A stretch of 64,000 bases of DNA. Origin: JAFAXA01 sp963777325. Its GTDB lineage: Bacteria > Pseudomonadota > Alphaproteobacteria > Acetobacterales > Acetobacteraceae. The first letter of the stretch is position 1; each line of letters begins with the position of its first letter. The stretch lies in NCBI GenBank assembly GCA_963777325.1, contig CAVZQE010000020.1:310001-374000 (forward strand), read 5' to 3'. This document shows positions 1 through 9,580 of the stretch, one piece after another. The notes below the pieces were generated by a model. That model was not told the origin of the DNA and ran no database searches. It worked only from the letters and a program-made list of their open reading frames with translations. The position numbers and the translations under genes were made by a program.

Positions 1-247
1 CCGCGAGCGCGTCGTAGTTCGTGAGCGGCGCGCCCGCGCCGTAGACGCCGAGATGGCCGTTGAAGCCGAGGATGCGGTTGAGGAGATCGACCTTGAAGCC
101 GCCCATCACGCTCATGACGATGATGAGCGTCGCGACCCCGAGCGCGATGCCGACGAGCGAGAAACCCGCGATGACCGAGACGAACCGCTCGCCGCGCCTG
201 GCCCGCAGATAGCGGCCGGCGACCGCACGCTCGAACGCGCCGAACAC
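1..247 (-). CDS. lolC: Lipoprotein-releasing ABC permease LolC/LolE, 5' part
   Basis: Inner-membrane permease of the LolCDE machine, which extracts outer-membrane lipoproteins from the inner membrane and hands them to LolA. Only the first 82 codons are inside the window; the gene runs off the left edge. The visible part begins VFGAFERAVAGRYLRARR, then a hydrophobic helix (about residues 24-46) containing GVATLIIVMSVMGGF, the usual first transmembrane segment, followed by the start of the periplasmic domain (NGHLGVYG). I chose the GTG at 247 because it lies 2 bp after the proS stop and gives the family N-terminus. Following proS is the usual alphaproteobacterial order. LolC and LolE cannot be told apart from this fragment. 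Confidence 0.85.
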   Translation of the reverse strand, partial: MFGAFERAVAGRYLRARRGERFVSVIAGFSLVGIALGVATLIIVMSVMGGFKVDLLNRILGFNGHLGVYGAGAPLTNYDALA

Positions 248-249
248 GG

Positions 250-1560
250 TCAGAGAACGCGCGCGAGCGCGTCTTCCACGGCGACATCCTGACGCTCTCC
301 GGTCGCGCGCCGCTTCAGCTCGACGCGCCCCGCCGCCGCGCCGCGTGGACCGACCACGATCTGCCAGGGATGGCCCATCAAATCCGCGTCCGCGAACTTG
401 ACGCCCGCGCGCTCGTCGCGGTCGTCGTAGAGCGCGACCCCCGGCATTTGCGCATAGAGGCGCTCGGCGATCTCGTCGCACAGCGCGTCGCCGCGCTTGA
501 GATTGAGGATGGCCGCGCGGAACGGCGCAACGGTGTCCGGCCAGATGATCCCGGCCTCGTCATGGCTCGCCTCGATCACCGCGCCCACGAGGCGAGAGAC
601 GCCGATGCCGTAGCTGCCCATTTCGGGATGCACCGGCTTGCCGTCCGGCCCCGCGACGGTCAGCCCCATCGCGGCGCTGTACTTCGTGCCGAAATAGAAG
701 ATGTGTCCGACCTCAATGCCGCGTCCCTCGCGCCGCCGGTCGGACGCGACCCTCTCCCACTGCGCGGTGTCGTGCTTCTCGTCGGTCGCTGCATAATGCG
801 AGGTCATCGTCTCGAAGAAGCGCGCCAGATCCTCGGGCGACTGCCCGGAGAACGCATCCGACGTGTAGTCGATCTCCTCGAACGCGGCGTCGAACCAGAC
901 CTGGCTCTCTCCGGTCGGCGCAAGGATGATGAATTCGTGGCTAAGCTCGCCGCCGATCGGCCCGGTATCGGCCGCCATCGGGATCGCTTTCAGGCCGAGC
1001 CGCTGGAAGGTCCGCATATAGGCGAGCATCATCCGGCGGTAGCTCAGCACGGCGCCCGCGTGGTCGAAATCGATGCTGTAGGCGTCCTTCATCAGGAACT
1101 CACGCCCGCGCATGACCCCGAAGCGCGGACGCACCTCGTCGCGGAACTTCCACTGGATGTGGTAGAGGATCTGCGGCAGCTCGCGGTAGCTCCTGAGCGA
1201 CTGGCGCGCGAGATCCGTGACCATCTCCTCGTTGGTCGGCCCGTACAGCATTTCGCGCTGATGGCGGTCCGTGATGCGCAGCATCTCCCGGCCGTAATCC
1301 TCGTAGCGGCCGCTTTCCCGCCATAGCTCGGCGGGCTGGATCGTCGGCATCAGCAGCTCCTGCGCCCCCGCCCGGTCCTGCTCCTCCCGCACGATCTGCT
1401 CGATGTGCCGGAGGGCGCGGAGGCCAGCGGGCAGCCACGCATAAATGCCGGCCGAGGTCTGCCGCACCAGCCCCGCCCGCAGCATCAGGCGGTGCGAGAC
1501 GATCTGCGCCTCCGCCGGGGTTTCCTTCAGGGTGGGGATGAAGCTGTGGGAAAGGCGCAT
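250..1560 (-). CDS. proS: Proline--tRNA ligase (short alphaproteobacterial type)
   Basis: Cytoplasmic class II aminoacyl-tRNA synthetase that charges tRNA-Pro. The 436-residue product begins MRLSHSFIPTLKETPAEA and has the class II core (GPTNEEMVTDLAR, FRDEVRPRFGVMRGREFLMKDAYS) plus the anticodon-binding C-terminal domain. The length fits the short alphaproteobacterial ProRS, which lacks the large inserted editing domain of the 570-residue E. coli enzyme. The frame stays open upstream to 1854, but the extra 98 codons have no family character, so I chose the ATG at 1560, which starts the conserved MRLS sequence. The stop is 2 bp before the lolC/E start, implying co-transcription. Confidence 0.95.
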   Translation of the reverse strand: MRLSHSFIPTLKETPAEAQIVSHRLMLRAGLVRQTSAGIYAWLPAGLRALRHIEQIVREEQDRAGAQELLMPTIQPAELWRESGRYEDYGREMLRITDRHQREMLYGPTNEEMVTDLARQSLRSYRELPQILYHIQWKFRDEVRPRFGVMRGREFLMKDAYSIDFDHAGAVLSYRRMMLAYMRTFQRLGLKAIPMAADTGPIGGELSHEFIILAPTGESQVWFDAAFEEIDYTSDAFSGQSPEDLARFFETMTSHYAATDEKHDTAQWERVASDRRREGRGIEVGHIFYFGTKYSAAMGLTVAGPDGKPVHPEMGSYGIGVSRLVGAVIEASHDEAGIIWPDTVAPFRAAILNLKRGDALCDEIAERLYAQMPGVALYDDRDERAGVKFADADLMGHPWQIVVGPRGAAAGRVELKRRATGERQDVAVEDALARVL

Positions 1561-1876
1561 GGCGAGATCCGTGCTGGGATGGCGGCGGACCCTACCGATG
1601 CCGCGCCCGCTCCGCCAGATCCGGCGCGGGAGCCGGAGCAGGCCGCGGCCCAAGCATGGGCTTTGTGCATTGCACGACATCATTGCGCAAAACCGCTCGG
1701 TATCCACAAGAATCGATCCTGATTGAGCGTGACTTAATCCCGGAGAGTGAGTAATCAGAAGGGGGCGAGGTCGAGCCGACCGCCCAGGTTTAGGGAGCAA
1801 ACGCGTCACACGGCAGGCGAGGAAAAATCCTCCGCCTGTCCGTGATAGGCGCAAGAGAGCGACGCAAGAACGGCGC
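1561..1876. other. Intergenic gap upstream of proS
   Basis: This 316-base gap between the DUF1467 gene and proS contains no gene I can support. It is AT-richer than its surroundings around 1680-1760 and probably carries the proS promoter, but I see no convincing -35/-10 pair and no terminator hairpin with a T-run. Confidence 0.5.
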
Positions 1877-2137
1877 TCAGTCCTCCGGCAGCGCCAGCCA
1901 GCCGTGCCGGAAGCTGAGCCAGTCGCTTTCGATTACGAGATAGCACAGGCACCAGATGACGGCGGAGATGAGAGTGGTCGCGATCGCCTTGCGCACCAGG
2001 CGCGGCTGGTCCGGCGTGCCCCGCCAGCCCGTCACGTCATCCGCCTCGCTCTCCGGCTGAACGCCGACCGGCAACACCGCGAACAGCACGGTCCACCAGA
2101 TGATGACGTAAAGAACGATCCCCGTGACGACGTTCAC
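1877..2137 (-). CDS. DUF1467 family small membrane protein
   Basis: An 86-residue inner-membrane protein of unknown function. It has two hydrophobic helices (about residues 4-24 and 50-68) around a short polar loop containing DDVTGWRGTPDQPR, typical of the DUF1467 family, which is almost confined to alphaproteobacteria and usually sits between rnj and proS. The start is GTG at 2137, 5 bp after the rnj stop, so it is probably translated from the rnj message. The product begins MNVVTGIVLYVIIWWTVLF. Function cannot be inferred beyond conserved linkage to rnj and proS. Confidence 0.85.
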   Translation of the reverse strand: MNVVTGIVLYVIIWWTVLFAVLPVGVQPESEADDVTGWRGTPDQPRLVRKAIATTLISAVIWCLCYLVIESDWLSFRHGWLALPED

Positions 2138-2142
2138 GGCGC

Positions 2143-3789
2143 TCAGACCCGCAGCAGATGCACGTCCACAAGCGGCCGCTTCGCAAGCCGCCGCCCGAGC
2201 GCGCGGCGGAGCGCGGCGCGCGCCGCATCCGTGAGCGCCGCGTCGTCCCGCCGGAGCGGCAGCGGCAGGTCGTGCAGCGAGCTCGTGAACTCGGCCGAGA
2301 TGCGCCCGGTTTCGGGATCGTCCGGTTCGAACAGCCCCGGCGCGCTGACGCGCGGCGCTCCGCGCACCCGCCCGCTCTCATCGACCGCCAGGCTGCCGAC
2401 CACGATGCCGTTGAACAGCATGCGCCGGCGCGCGGCCAGCACTTCGCCGTTCAGCGGCATGAGCCGCGTGCCGTCCAGCACCAGCCGCCCGACATGCGCG
2501 CTGTCCACGACCTCGACCGGGCCGGGCGCGAGCGAGAGCAGGTCGCCGTCTTCCAGCATTACGGGCCGGACGCCGAGTTCCTGCGCGAGACCGGCATGGG
2601 CCGACATGTGCCGCCACTCGCCATGCACCGGCACGGCGTGGCGCGGACGGACGAGGCGGTAGAGCTTGCGCAATTCGTCCCGCGCTGGATGGCCGGAGAC
2701 ATGCACGAGATGGTCCATGTCGGTCATAAGCCGGACGCCGCGCCGGACGAGATTGTCCTGCACGGTGCCGATCGCCCGCTCGTTCCCCGGAATGACCCGG
2801 CTGCTGAACACGACCGTGTCGCCCTCGCCGAGCGCGATGTTCGGATGCGTGTCCATCGCGATCCGCGCCAGTGCGCTGCGCGGCTCGCCCTGGCTGCCCG
2901 TCACCAGGATGAGAAGATTGTCGTCCGGCACCGATCCGGCGTCCGCCTCGGACACGAATTCCGGCACGTCGCGGAGATAGCCGGTTTCGCGCGCGGCGGC
3001 GTCGAGATTGCGGAGCGAGCGGCCGACCAGCGCCACGCTCCGCCCCGCCGCCCGCGCCGCCAGCGCGATCGACTCCACCCGGGCGACATTGCTCGCGAAA
3101 CAGGTGACCGCGATCCGGCCGCGCAGGTCGCGGATCAGCGCCGAGAGGCTGCGGCGCACTTCCGCTTCCGAGCCGGAATGGCCCTCGACCATGGCGTTGG
3201 TCGAATCGCAGATCATCGCCAGCACGCCCCGGTCGCCCAAGCGCGCGAACGCCGCCTCGTCCGTCGGCGGCCCGACCAGCGGTGACGGATCGAGCTTGAA
3301 GTCGCCGGTATGGAGCACCATCCCGTGCGGCGTCGTGATGGCGAGCGCCTGCGCCTCCGGGATCGAGTGGGCCACGCGCAGAAATTGCAGCGAGAACGGC
3401 GCAAGCTCGATCGATCCGCCGGGTGGCACGACGTGAAGCGGCACCTCCCGTTGCAGCTGCACCTCGGCGAGCTTGCGGCGCAGCACGGCGGCGGCGAAAG
3501 GCGAGGCGTAAACCGGGCAGCGCAATTGCGGCCACAGCCAGGCCACCGCCCCGATATGGTCTTCATGCGCGTGCGTGATGACTAGGCCGACCAGCCGGTC
3601 CCTTCGCTCGGCGATAAAGGCCGGGTCCGGCATCATCACGTCGACCTCGGGCAGTTCAGAGCCGCCGAAGCCGATGCCGCAATCGACCGCGAGCCATCGT
3701 CCGTCGCAGCGGTAGAGGTTGAGGTTCATGCCGATCTCGCCCGTTCCCCCCAGCGGCAGGAAGGCGAAATCACCGGAGCCAGCGTTCAT
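2143..3789 (-). CDS. rnj: Ribonuclease J
   Basis: Metallo-beta-lactamase/beta-CASP ribonuclease of 548 residues, with 5'-to-3' exonuclease and endonuclease activity in rRNA and mRNA processing. The N-terminus FLPLGGTGEIGMN and the zinc-binding motif HAHEDH (residues 73-78) are diagnostic, and the beta-CASP part has VTGSQGEPRSAL and HVSGHPARDEL. The length matches alphaproteobacterial RNase J. It lies 21 bp after coaX on the same strand and 5 bp before the DUF1467 gene, within the operon-like string that follows nuoN. The ATG at 3789 gives the family N-terminus. Confidence 0.95.
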   Translation of the reverse strand: MNAGSGDFAFLPLGGTGEIGMNLNLYRCDGRWLAVDCGIGFGGSELPEVDVMMPDPAFIAERRDRLVGLVITHAHEDHIGAVAWLWPQLRCPVYASPFAAAVLRRKLAEVQLQREVPLHVVPPGGSIELAPFSLQFLRVAHSIPEAQALAITTPHGMVLHTGDFKLDPSPLVGPPTDEAAFARLGDRGVLAMICDSTNAMVEGHSGSEAEVRRSLSALIRDLRGRIAVTCFASNVARVESIALAARAAGRSVALVGRSLRNLDAAARETGYLRDVPEFVSEADAGSVPDDNLLILVTGSQGEPRSALARIAMDTHPNIALGEGDTVVFSSRVIPGNERAIGTVQDNLVRRGVRLMTDMDHLVHVSGHPARDELRKLYRLVRPRHAVPVHGEWRHMSAHAGLAQELGVRPVMLEDGDLLSLAPGPVEVVDSAHVGRLVLDGTRLMPLNGEVLAARRRMLFNGIVVGSLAVDESGRVRGAPRVSAPGLFEPDDPETGRISAEFTSSLHDLPLPLRRDDAALTDAARAALRRALGRRLAKRPLVDVHLLRV

Positions 3790-3810
3790 GAGGTTCTTTC
3801 GAGATGCGTT

Positions 3811-4620
3811 TCAATCGGTATCGAACGGGCGCGCGCGACCGGGCGCCAATTTGGGGGCCGGGTTCCGCGCCGCCAGCATGCGCAGCCCGTCGAGCGTCAG
3901 TTCCGGCTCGATATGGCCGAGCACGGACGTGCCTTCCGCGAACAGCGGGGCGAGGCCGCCCGTGGCGACGACCTTGAGCGCCCGGCCGAATTCGGCGGTG
4001 ATCCGGGAGACCAAGCCCTCCACCAGCCCGACATACCCCCAGAAAATGCCCGACTGCATGGCCGGCACGGTCGATCGCCCGATCACCCCGGTCGGCCGTC
4101 CGATGCCGATGCGCGGCAGCCGGGCGGCCGCCTGATGCAGCGCCTCGATGGAGAGGTTTATTCCGGGCGCGATCACGCCGCCACGGTAGCTGCCATCCTC
4201 GCCGACAAGGTCGAACGTCGTCGCCGTGCCGAAATCGACGACGATCAGCGGGCCGCCAAAGCGCTGATGCGCCGCCAGCGCGTTCACCAGGCGGTCGGCG
4301 CCGACCTCTTCCGGGCGCGGCACGTCGATCACGAAACCCCAGTCGAGCGCCGCGCGCGCCACCAGCGGTTCGGTCGCGAACCAGTCACGGCAGAGACGGC
4401 GCAGATGATACAGCGACGCGGGAACGACGGTGCCGATGACCGCGCGCGTCACTTCGGACGGCTTGATCCGCGCGTGCTTGAGCAGCGTAAGCAGCCAGAC
4501 GGCGTATTCGTCCGAGGTGCGCTGGGCGTCGGTTGCGATGCGCCAGATGCCGCGCCAGGTCGTTCGGTCATGCACGGCGAAAACGATGTTCGTGTTGCCG
4601 GCGTCGATCACCAGCAGCAT
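3811..4620 (-). CDS. coaX: Type III pantothenate kinase
   Basis: Catalyses the first step of coenzyme A synthesis, ATP-dependent phosphorylation of pantothenate. The 269-residue protein has the ASKHA-fold signatures of type III enzymes: phosphate-binding DAGNTN (residues 6-11), GADR (107-110) and DFGTATTFD (129-137). It starts 34 bp after the nuoN stop and is followed 21 bp later by rnj. In many alphaproteobacteria birA stands between nuoN and coaX; here there is no room for it. The ATG at 4620 places the DAGNTN motif at the expected distance from the N-terminus. Confidence 0.95.
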   Translation of the reverse strand: MLLVIDAGNTNIVFAVHDRTTWRGIWRIATDAQRTSDEYAVWLLTLLKHARIKPSEVTRAVIGTVVPASLYHLRRLCRDWFATEPLVARAALDWGFVIDVPRPEEVGADRLVNALAAHQRFGGPLIVVDFGTATTFDLVGEDGSYRGGVIAPGINLSIEALHQAAARLPRIGIGRPTGVIGRSTVPAMQSGIFWGYVGLVEGLVSRITAEFGRALKVVATGGLAPLFAEGTSVLGHIEPELTLDGLRMLAARNPAPKLAPGRARPFDTD

Positions 4621-4654
4621 GGCTCTCTGCCCGTCCCCGCAGGCAGGGATGGCT

Positions 4655-6079
4655 TCATCCGAACAGCGCCTTTGCGGCCACCTGCGCCGCGCCGATCACC
4701 GGCGCCGGAAAAACGAAGAAGAAGGTGGTGAACAGGCCCGTCGTGACCGCCACGAAAGAAAGCGAAGCGGACCGGCGATCGAACGGCGCCGTTGCCTGAT
4801 CGAAATACATCACTTTCACGACGCGGATGTAATAGAACGCGCTGATCACGCTCGTCAGCACGCCGATCACCGCCAGCGCCCAGAGCCCGACCTGCACGGC
4901 GGCAAGAAAGATGTAGAGCTTGGCGAAGAAGCCGGCGAGGAGCGGGATGCCCGCGAGGCTGAACATGCTCACGGCCAGGATCAGCGCGAGCATCGGGTCG
5001 TTGCGGCCGAGACCGGCCAGATCGGAAATCTGCTCGACCGTGCGGCCTTGAAGCCGCATGGCGGCGATGCCGGCGAAGGCGGCGATCGTCATGAACACGT
5101 AGATGACCAGATAGACGAGCACGCCGCGAATGCCCGCTTCCGTTCCGGCGGCCAGGCCGATGAGCGCGTAGCCCATGTGGCCGATCGAGGAATAGGCCAT
5201 CAGGCGCTTGATGTTCGTCTGCCCAATCGCCGCGAGCGCGCCGAGGATCATGGTGACGATCGAAATCAGCACGATCAGGCTCTGGATCTGGGGCAGCAGA
5301 TGCCCGAACGGGCCGATCATGATCCGCAGCAGGAAGCCGAATCCGGCAACCTTGGGCGAGGATGCGAAGAACACCGTCACCGGCGTCGGCGCGCCCTCGT
5401 AGACGTCCGGCGTCCACATGTGGAACGGCACCGCCGAAATCTTGAAGCAGAGGCCGACCAGGATGAACACGATGCCGACGATCAGCCCTGGCGACACGCC
5501 CGCCGGGTCCGCCGCCGCATGCGCCAGCTGGGCGAAGTTCATGCTGCCCGAGAATCCGTAGCAGAGCGAGATGCCGTAGAGCAGCAGCCCGGACGCGAGC
5601 GCGCTCAGCACGAAGTATTTCAGGCCCGCCTCCGAGGACCGCGCATCGTCCCGGGCGAAGGCCGCGAGCACGTACAGCGCCAGCGATTGCAGTTCGAGAC
5701 CCATGTAGAACGTCATCAGGTTGCTGGCGGACACCATCACCATCATGCCGGTGACGGAGAACAGCATCACCACCGGGAACTCGAAGCGCTGGATGCCCTC
5801 GCGCTCGTTCCAGTCGATGGACAGTATGAGCGACAGCGCGCCCCCCGCCAGGATGAGCAGCTTCAGGAACGAACTGAACGGATCGACGGTGAAAAGGCCA
5901 TTATACCCGACCCCGGTCGCCCGGGAATGCACGAGCAGAGCCGCGAGGAAAAACGCGGCGATCGTGAGCAAGCTGCAGGCAAAGGCGCTGTCCCGCCCCT
6001 TCCAGAGCACGCCGAAAATCAGGATCGCCATGCCGCAGAGCGCGAGCGCGATCTCCGGCCAGGCAAGTTGCCAGCTCAT
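4655..6079 (-). CDS. nuoN: NADH-quinone oxidoreductase subunit N
   Basis: Antiporter-like proton-pumping membrane subunit of complex I, 474 residues and about 14 transmembrane helices. Family sequences visible include MTFYMGLELQSLALYVL, SGLLLYGISLCYGFSG and PFHMWTPDVYEGAPTPV. The reading frame continues upstream to 7291 through nuoM in another frame, but that part is an antisense-like shadow. The ATG at 6079 (MSWQLAWPEIALALCG) lies 2 bp after the nuoM stop and is the natural start. It is the last nuo gene of the operon. Confidence 0.96.
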   Translation of the reverse strand: MSWQLAWPEIALALCGMAILIFGVLWKGRDSAFACSLLTIAAFFLAALLVHSRATGVGYNGLFTVDPFSSFLKLLILAGGALSLILSIDWNEREGIQRFEFPVVMLFSVTGMMVMVSASNLMTFYMGLELQSLALYVLAAFARDDARSSEAGLKYFVLSALASGLLLYGISLCYGFSGSMNFAQLAHAAADPAGVSPGLIVGIVFILVGLCFKISAVPFHMWTPDVYEGAPTPVTVFFASSPKVAGFGFLLRIMIGPFGHLLPQIQSLIVLISIVTMILGALAAIGQTNIKRLMAYSSIGHMGYALIGLAAGTEAGIRGVLVYLVIYVFMTIAAFAGIAAMRLQGRTVEQISDLAGLGRNDPMLALILAVSMFSLAGIPLLAGFFAKLYIFLAAVQVGLWALAVIGVLTSVISAFYYIRVVKVMYFDQATAPFDRRSASLSFVAVTTGLFTTFFFVFPAPVIGAAQVAAKALFG

Positions 6080-6081
6080 TC

Positions 6082-7638
6082 CTAGTGCCCCGCGCCGATT
6101 GTGGTGACCGCCACCTTCACCGGCGCGGCGATCGCCGCCGTGTGGTGGTCGACGAGCGCGCCCACGCTCGCGTCGAAGTAGCGGGTGAAGCTGGAGGGAT
6201 AGATGCCCATCCACAGCGTCAACACCACGAGCGGCGCGAACACGGCGATCTCGCGCGGCGACAGATCGAGCATGCCCTTCAGATCCGGCTTGGTGAGCCG
6301 CCCGAAGATGATCCGGCGATAGAGATAGAGCATGTAGCAGACGCCGAGGATCATGCCGGTGGCGCCAAGCAGCGAAACCCAGAAATTCACCCGCAGCGAG
6401 CCGACGATCACCAGGAACTCGCCGACGAAGCCGGAGGTGCCGGGCAGCCCGATGCTTGCCATGGTGAAGACCATGAACACGAGGGCGTAGTTCGGCATCC
6501 GGTCGGCGAGCCCGCCGTAGCGGTCGATGTCGCGCGTGTGCAGCCGGTCGTAAATCACGCCGACGATAAGGAACAGCGCCGCCGACACGATCCCGTGCGA
6601 CAGCATCTGGAAGATGCCGCCGCCGATGCCCTGCACGTTCAAGGAGAAGAGCCCGATCGTGACAACGCCCATATGCGCGACCGACGAATAGGCGATCAGC
6701 TTCTTCATGTCGGTCTGCGCCAGCGCGACCAGGGAGGTGTAGATCACCGCCACCACGGAGAGCGTGAAGATGAACGGCTCGAAATAGACCGACGCCTGCG
6801 GCAGCATCGGGATCGAGAAGCGGATGAAGCCGTAGCCGCCCATTTTCAGCAGCACGCCCGCCAGGATGACCGATCCCGCGGTCGGCGCCTCGACATGCGC
6901 GTCCGGCAGCCAGGTGTGGACCGGCCACATCGGCACCTTCACCGCGAAGGACGCGAAGAAGGCGAGGAACAGCCAGAACTGCATTCCGGCCGGAAAGGTG
7001 GTGCGGAGCAAGGTCGGGATGTCGGTCGTGCCGGCCAGCAGCCACATCGCGAGCAGCGCCAGCAGCATCAGCACCGAGCCGGTGAGCGTGTAGAGAAAGA
7101 ACTTGATCGACGCGTAGACCCGCCGTGGCCCGCCCCAGATCCCGATGATGAGATACATCGGGATCAGCACGCCCTCGAAGAACATATAGAACACGACGAA
7201 GTCGAGCGCGGAGAACATGCCGACCATCATCGTCTCGAGGACGAGGAAGGCGATCATGAACTCGCGGACGCGCGTGTGGATGGCCTCCCACGCGCTCAGG
7301 ATGCAGACCGGCGTCAGCAGCGTCGACAGCAGCACGAACAGCACCGAGATTCCGTCCACGCCCATGCGGTAGCCGACGCCGAATTCAGGCAGCCAGGTCA
7401 CGTTTTCGACGAACTGGAAGCCCGGATTCGCCTGGTCGAACTCGACCCACAGAACGAGCGAGAGGGCGAACACGATCAGGCTGGTCCAAAGAGCGGTCCA
7501 GCGCGCGTTCTGAGCCACCGTCTCCTCGTCGCCGCGCACGCACAGCATGACGGCGACGCCTGCCATCGGCAGCCAGGTCAGCAGCGAAAGCAGCGGAAAC
7601 CCAGCGACGTTCCCAAGGGCGGTCCCAGCAGCGTTCAT
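6082..7638 (-). CDS. nuoM: NADH-quinone oxidoreductase subunit M
   Basis: Second antiporter-like proton-translocating subunit of complex I, 518 residues, about 14 transmembrane helices. Characteristic sequences are EGVLIPMYLIIGIWGG, KVPMWPVHTWLPDAHVEAPTAGSVILAGVLLKMGGYG split by loops, and AHMGVVTIGLF. The conserved Glu of FFEGVLIPM in helix 5 and the Lys of FAVKVPMWP in helix 7, used for proton transfer in the family, are both present. It starts at 7638, 4 bp after nuoL, and stops 2 bp before nuoN. Confidence 0.97.
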   Translation of the reverse strand: MNAAGTALGNVAGFPLLSLLTWLPMAGVAVMLCVRGDEETVAQNARWTALWTSLIVFALSLVLWVEFDQANPGFQFVENVTWLPEFGVGYRMGVDGISVLFVLLSTLLTPVCILSAWEAIHTRVREFMIAFLVLETMMVGMFSALDFVVFYMFFEGVLIPMYLIIGIWGGPRRVYASIKFFLYTLTGSVLMLLALLAMWLLAGTTDIPTLLRTTFPAGMQFWLFLAFFASFAVKVPMWPVHTWLPDAHVEAPTAGSVILAGVLLKMGGYGFIRFSIPMLPQASVYFEPFIFTLSVVAVIYTSLVALAQTDMKKLIAYSSVAHMGVVTIGLFSLNVQGIGGGIFQMLSHGIVSAALFLIVGVIYDRLHTRDIDRYGGLADRMPNYALVFMVFTMASIGLPGTSGFVGEFLVIVGSLRVNFWVSLLGATGMILGVCYMLYLYRRIIFGRLTKPDLKGMLDLSPREIAVFAPLVVLTLWMGIYPSSFTRYFDASVGALVDHHTAAIAAPVKVAVTTIGAGH

Positions 7639-7642
7639 CGGA

Positions 7643-9574
7643 TCACCGGATCAGCATGTAGAGGCCGACCAGCACCACGACGCCGATCAGCATGACAAAG
7701 GCATAGACGGCGATCGAGCCCGTCTGGATCTTGACCACCTGCCGCGAGCTGCCCGAGGCGACCTCGGCCAGGCCATTCGGGGCGCCGTCGATCAGCGTCG
7801 CGTCGCCGATTCGCCAGAGATTACGCGCGAGCCAGAAGGCCGGCCGCACGAAGATCGCGTCGTAGAGTTCGTCGAAATACCACTTGTTGTAGACGAGGAG
7901 GTACACCGGCCGGAACACGCGCGCGAAGGCCGCCGGGATGCCGGGCACGAACACGTAGGCGAGATAGGCCAGCGCGATGCCGGCCAGACCCACGACGGTC
8001 GGCGCGGGACCGACCCAGCCGGGAAGGTGTTCCATGTTCTCCAGCACGTGGTTATTGGCCGTAATGACGATCGCGCCGCGCCAGAACTCGCGCCAGCCCT
8101 CGCCGATGAACTCGTGGCGGAACACGAATCCGTTCACCAGAGCGCCAATCGCGAGCAGGATGAGCGGACCCGTCATCACGAACGGGCTCTCATGCACATG
8201 CTCCATCACGTGCCGGTCCGCGCGCGGCTTGCCGTGGAACGTCATGATGATGAGGCGCCAGGAGTAGAACGCGGTCAGGAACGCTCCGATCAGGCCGCAC
8301 CAGAAGCCGTAATGCCCGGAGCCCGTTCCCGAGGCATAGGCGGCCTCGAGGATCGCGTCCTTGGAGTAGTAGCCGGAGAACGGAAACACGCCGCCGAGTG
8401 CGAGACTGCCGACCCAGAACATCGCATAGGTCAGCGGGATGCGCCGCCAGAGACCGCCCATCTTTCGCATGTCCTGCTCGCCGGACACGGCATGGATCAC
8501 CGAACCCGCGCTCAGGAACAGCAGCGCCTTGAAGAAGGCGTGCGTGAACAGATGGAACATCGAGGCCTGATAGGCCGCGACGCCGGCGGCGACGAACATG
8601 TAGCCGAGCTGCGAGCACGTCGAGTAGGCGATCACCTTTTTGATGTCGTTCTGGGCGCAGCCGATTGTCGCCGCCACGAACGCGGTAGTGCCGCCGATGA
8701 TCGTGACGAAGGCCAGCGCGTACGGCGCGTAGCTCATGATCGGAGACATGCGCGCCATCAGGAACACGCCCGCCGTCACCATGGTCGCGGCGTGGATCAG
8801 GGCGGAGACCGGCGTCGGTCCCTCCATCGCATCCGGCAACCAGGTGTGCAGCCCGATCTGCGCCGACTTGCCCATGGCGCCGAAGAACAGCAGGAAGCCG
8901 ATCACCTCGAAGGCGCGATAGCTGGTGCCGAACAGATGGTATGCGTCGTTCTGGTGCTGGCCGATGGTCCCGAAGATCGCCGGGAACTCGATCGTGCCGA
9001 AGGTGAAGAAGATCAGGGCGATGCCGACGACGAAGGAAAGATCGCCGATGCGGTTGACGACCATCGCCTTGATCGCGGCGGCGCAGGCGCTGGGCTTGTC
9101 GTACCAGTAGCCGATCAGCAGATAGCTCGCGAGGCCGACGCCCTCCCAGCCGAAGAACAGCTGCAGCAGGTTGTCCGCCGTCACCAGCATCAGCATGGCG
9201 AAGGTGAACAGGCTCAGATAGCTGAAGAAGCGGTAGCTCGGATACTCGTCATGACCCATGTAGCCGACGCTGTAGATGTGGATCAGCGTCGCGACGAAGG
9301 TCACCATCCCGACCATCGTCACCGACAGCGTATCCTGCCGAAGCGCCCAGTCCGCGCGCAGCGTGCCCGACTGCACCCACGACACCACCGGAACCACGCC
9401 CTGGGGCAGGTCGTACCAGGTATTCTCCACGAACACGGCGACGCCGCAGACCGCCGCGAGGATCATGAAGGCGATCGTGACGGCCTGAGCCGTGCGGTCC
9501 CCGATCGAGCGGCCGAGCAGGCCCGCGATCAGGCAGCCGGCCAGCGGCGCGAAGACGGCAATGAGGTACATCAT
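7643..9574 (-). CDS. nuoL: NADH-quinone oxidoreductase subunit L
   Basis: Distal proton-pumping subunit of complex I, 643 residues, with about 14 core helices plus the C-terminal lateral helix that runs along the membrane arm. Hallmarks include FFGWEGVGLASYLLIGYW, KSAQIGLHTWLPDAMEGPTPVSALIHAATMV (in parts) and STCSQLGYMF. The helix-5 Glu and helix-7 Lys are conserved. It lies 6 bp after nuoK and 4 bp before nuoM. The first ATG at 9574 is followed immediately by a second in-frame ATG; either could serve. Confidence 0.97.
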   Translation of the reverse strand: MMYLIAVFAPLAGCLIAGLLGRSIGDRTAQAVTIAFMILAAVCGVAVFVENTWYDLPQGVVPVVSWVQSGTLRADWALRQDTLSVTMVGMVTFVATLIHIYSVGYMGHDEYPSYRFFSYLSLFTFAMLMLVTADNLLQLFFGWEGVGLASYLLIGYWYDKPSACAAAIKAMVVNRIGDLSFVVGIALIFFTFGTIEFPAIFGTIGQHQNDAYHLFGTSYRAFEVIGFLLFFGAMGKSAQIGLHTWLPDAMEGPTPVSALIHAATMVTAGVFLMARMSPIMSYAPYALAFVTIIGGTTAFVAATIGCAQNDIKKVIAYSTCSQLGYMFVAAGVAAYQASMFHLFTHAFFKALLFLSAGSVIHAVSGEQDMRKMGGLWRRIPLTYAMFWVGSLALGGVFPFSGYYSKDAILEAAYASGTGSGHYGFWCGLIGAFLTAFYSWRLIIMTFHGKPRADRHVMEHVHESPFVMTGPLILLAIGALVNGFVFRHEFIGEGWREFWRGAIVITANNHVLENMEHLPGWVGPAPTVVGLAGIALAYLAYVFVPGIPAAFARVFRPVYLLVYNKWYFDELYDAIFVRPAFWLARNLWRIGDATLIDGAPNGLAEVASGSSRQVVKIQTGSIAVYAFVMLIGVVVLVGLYMLIR

Positions 9575-9580
9575 GACCGG

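Noticed and set aside
1561..1854. 98-codon N-terminal extension of proS
   Set aside because: No family similarity; the conserved ProRS N-terminus begins at the ATG at 1560.
6080..7291. Apparent N-terminal extension of nuoN giving 878 residues
   Set aside because: The extra 404 codons are an out-of-frame reading of nuoM; nuoN starts at 6079.
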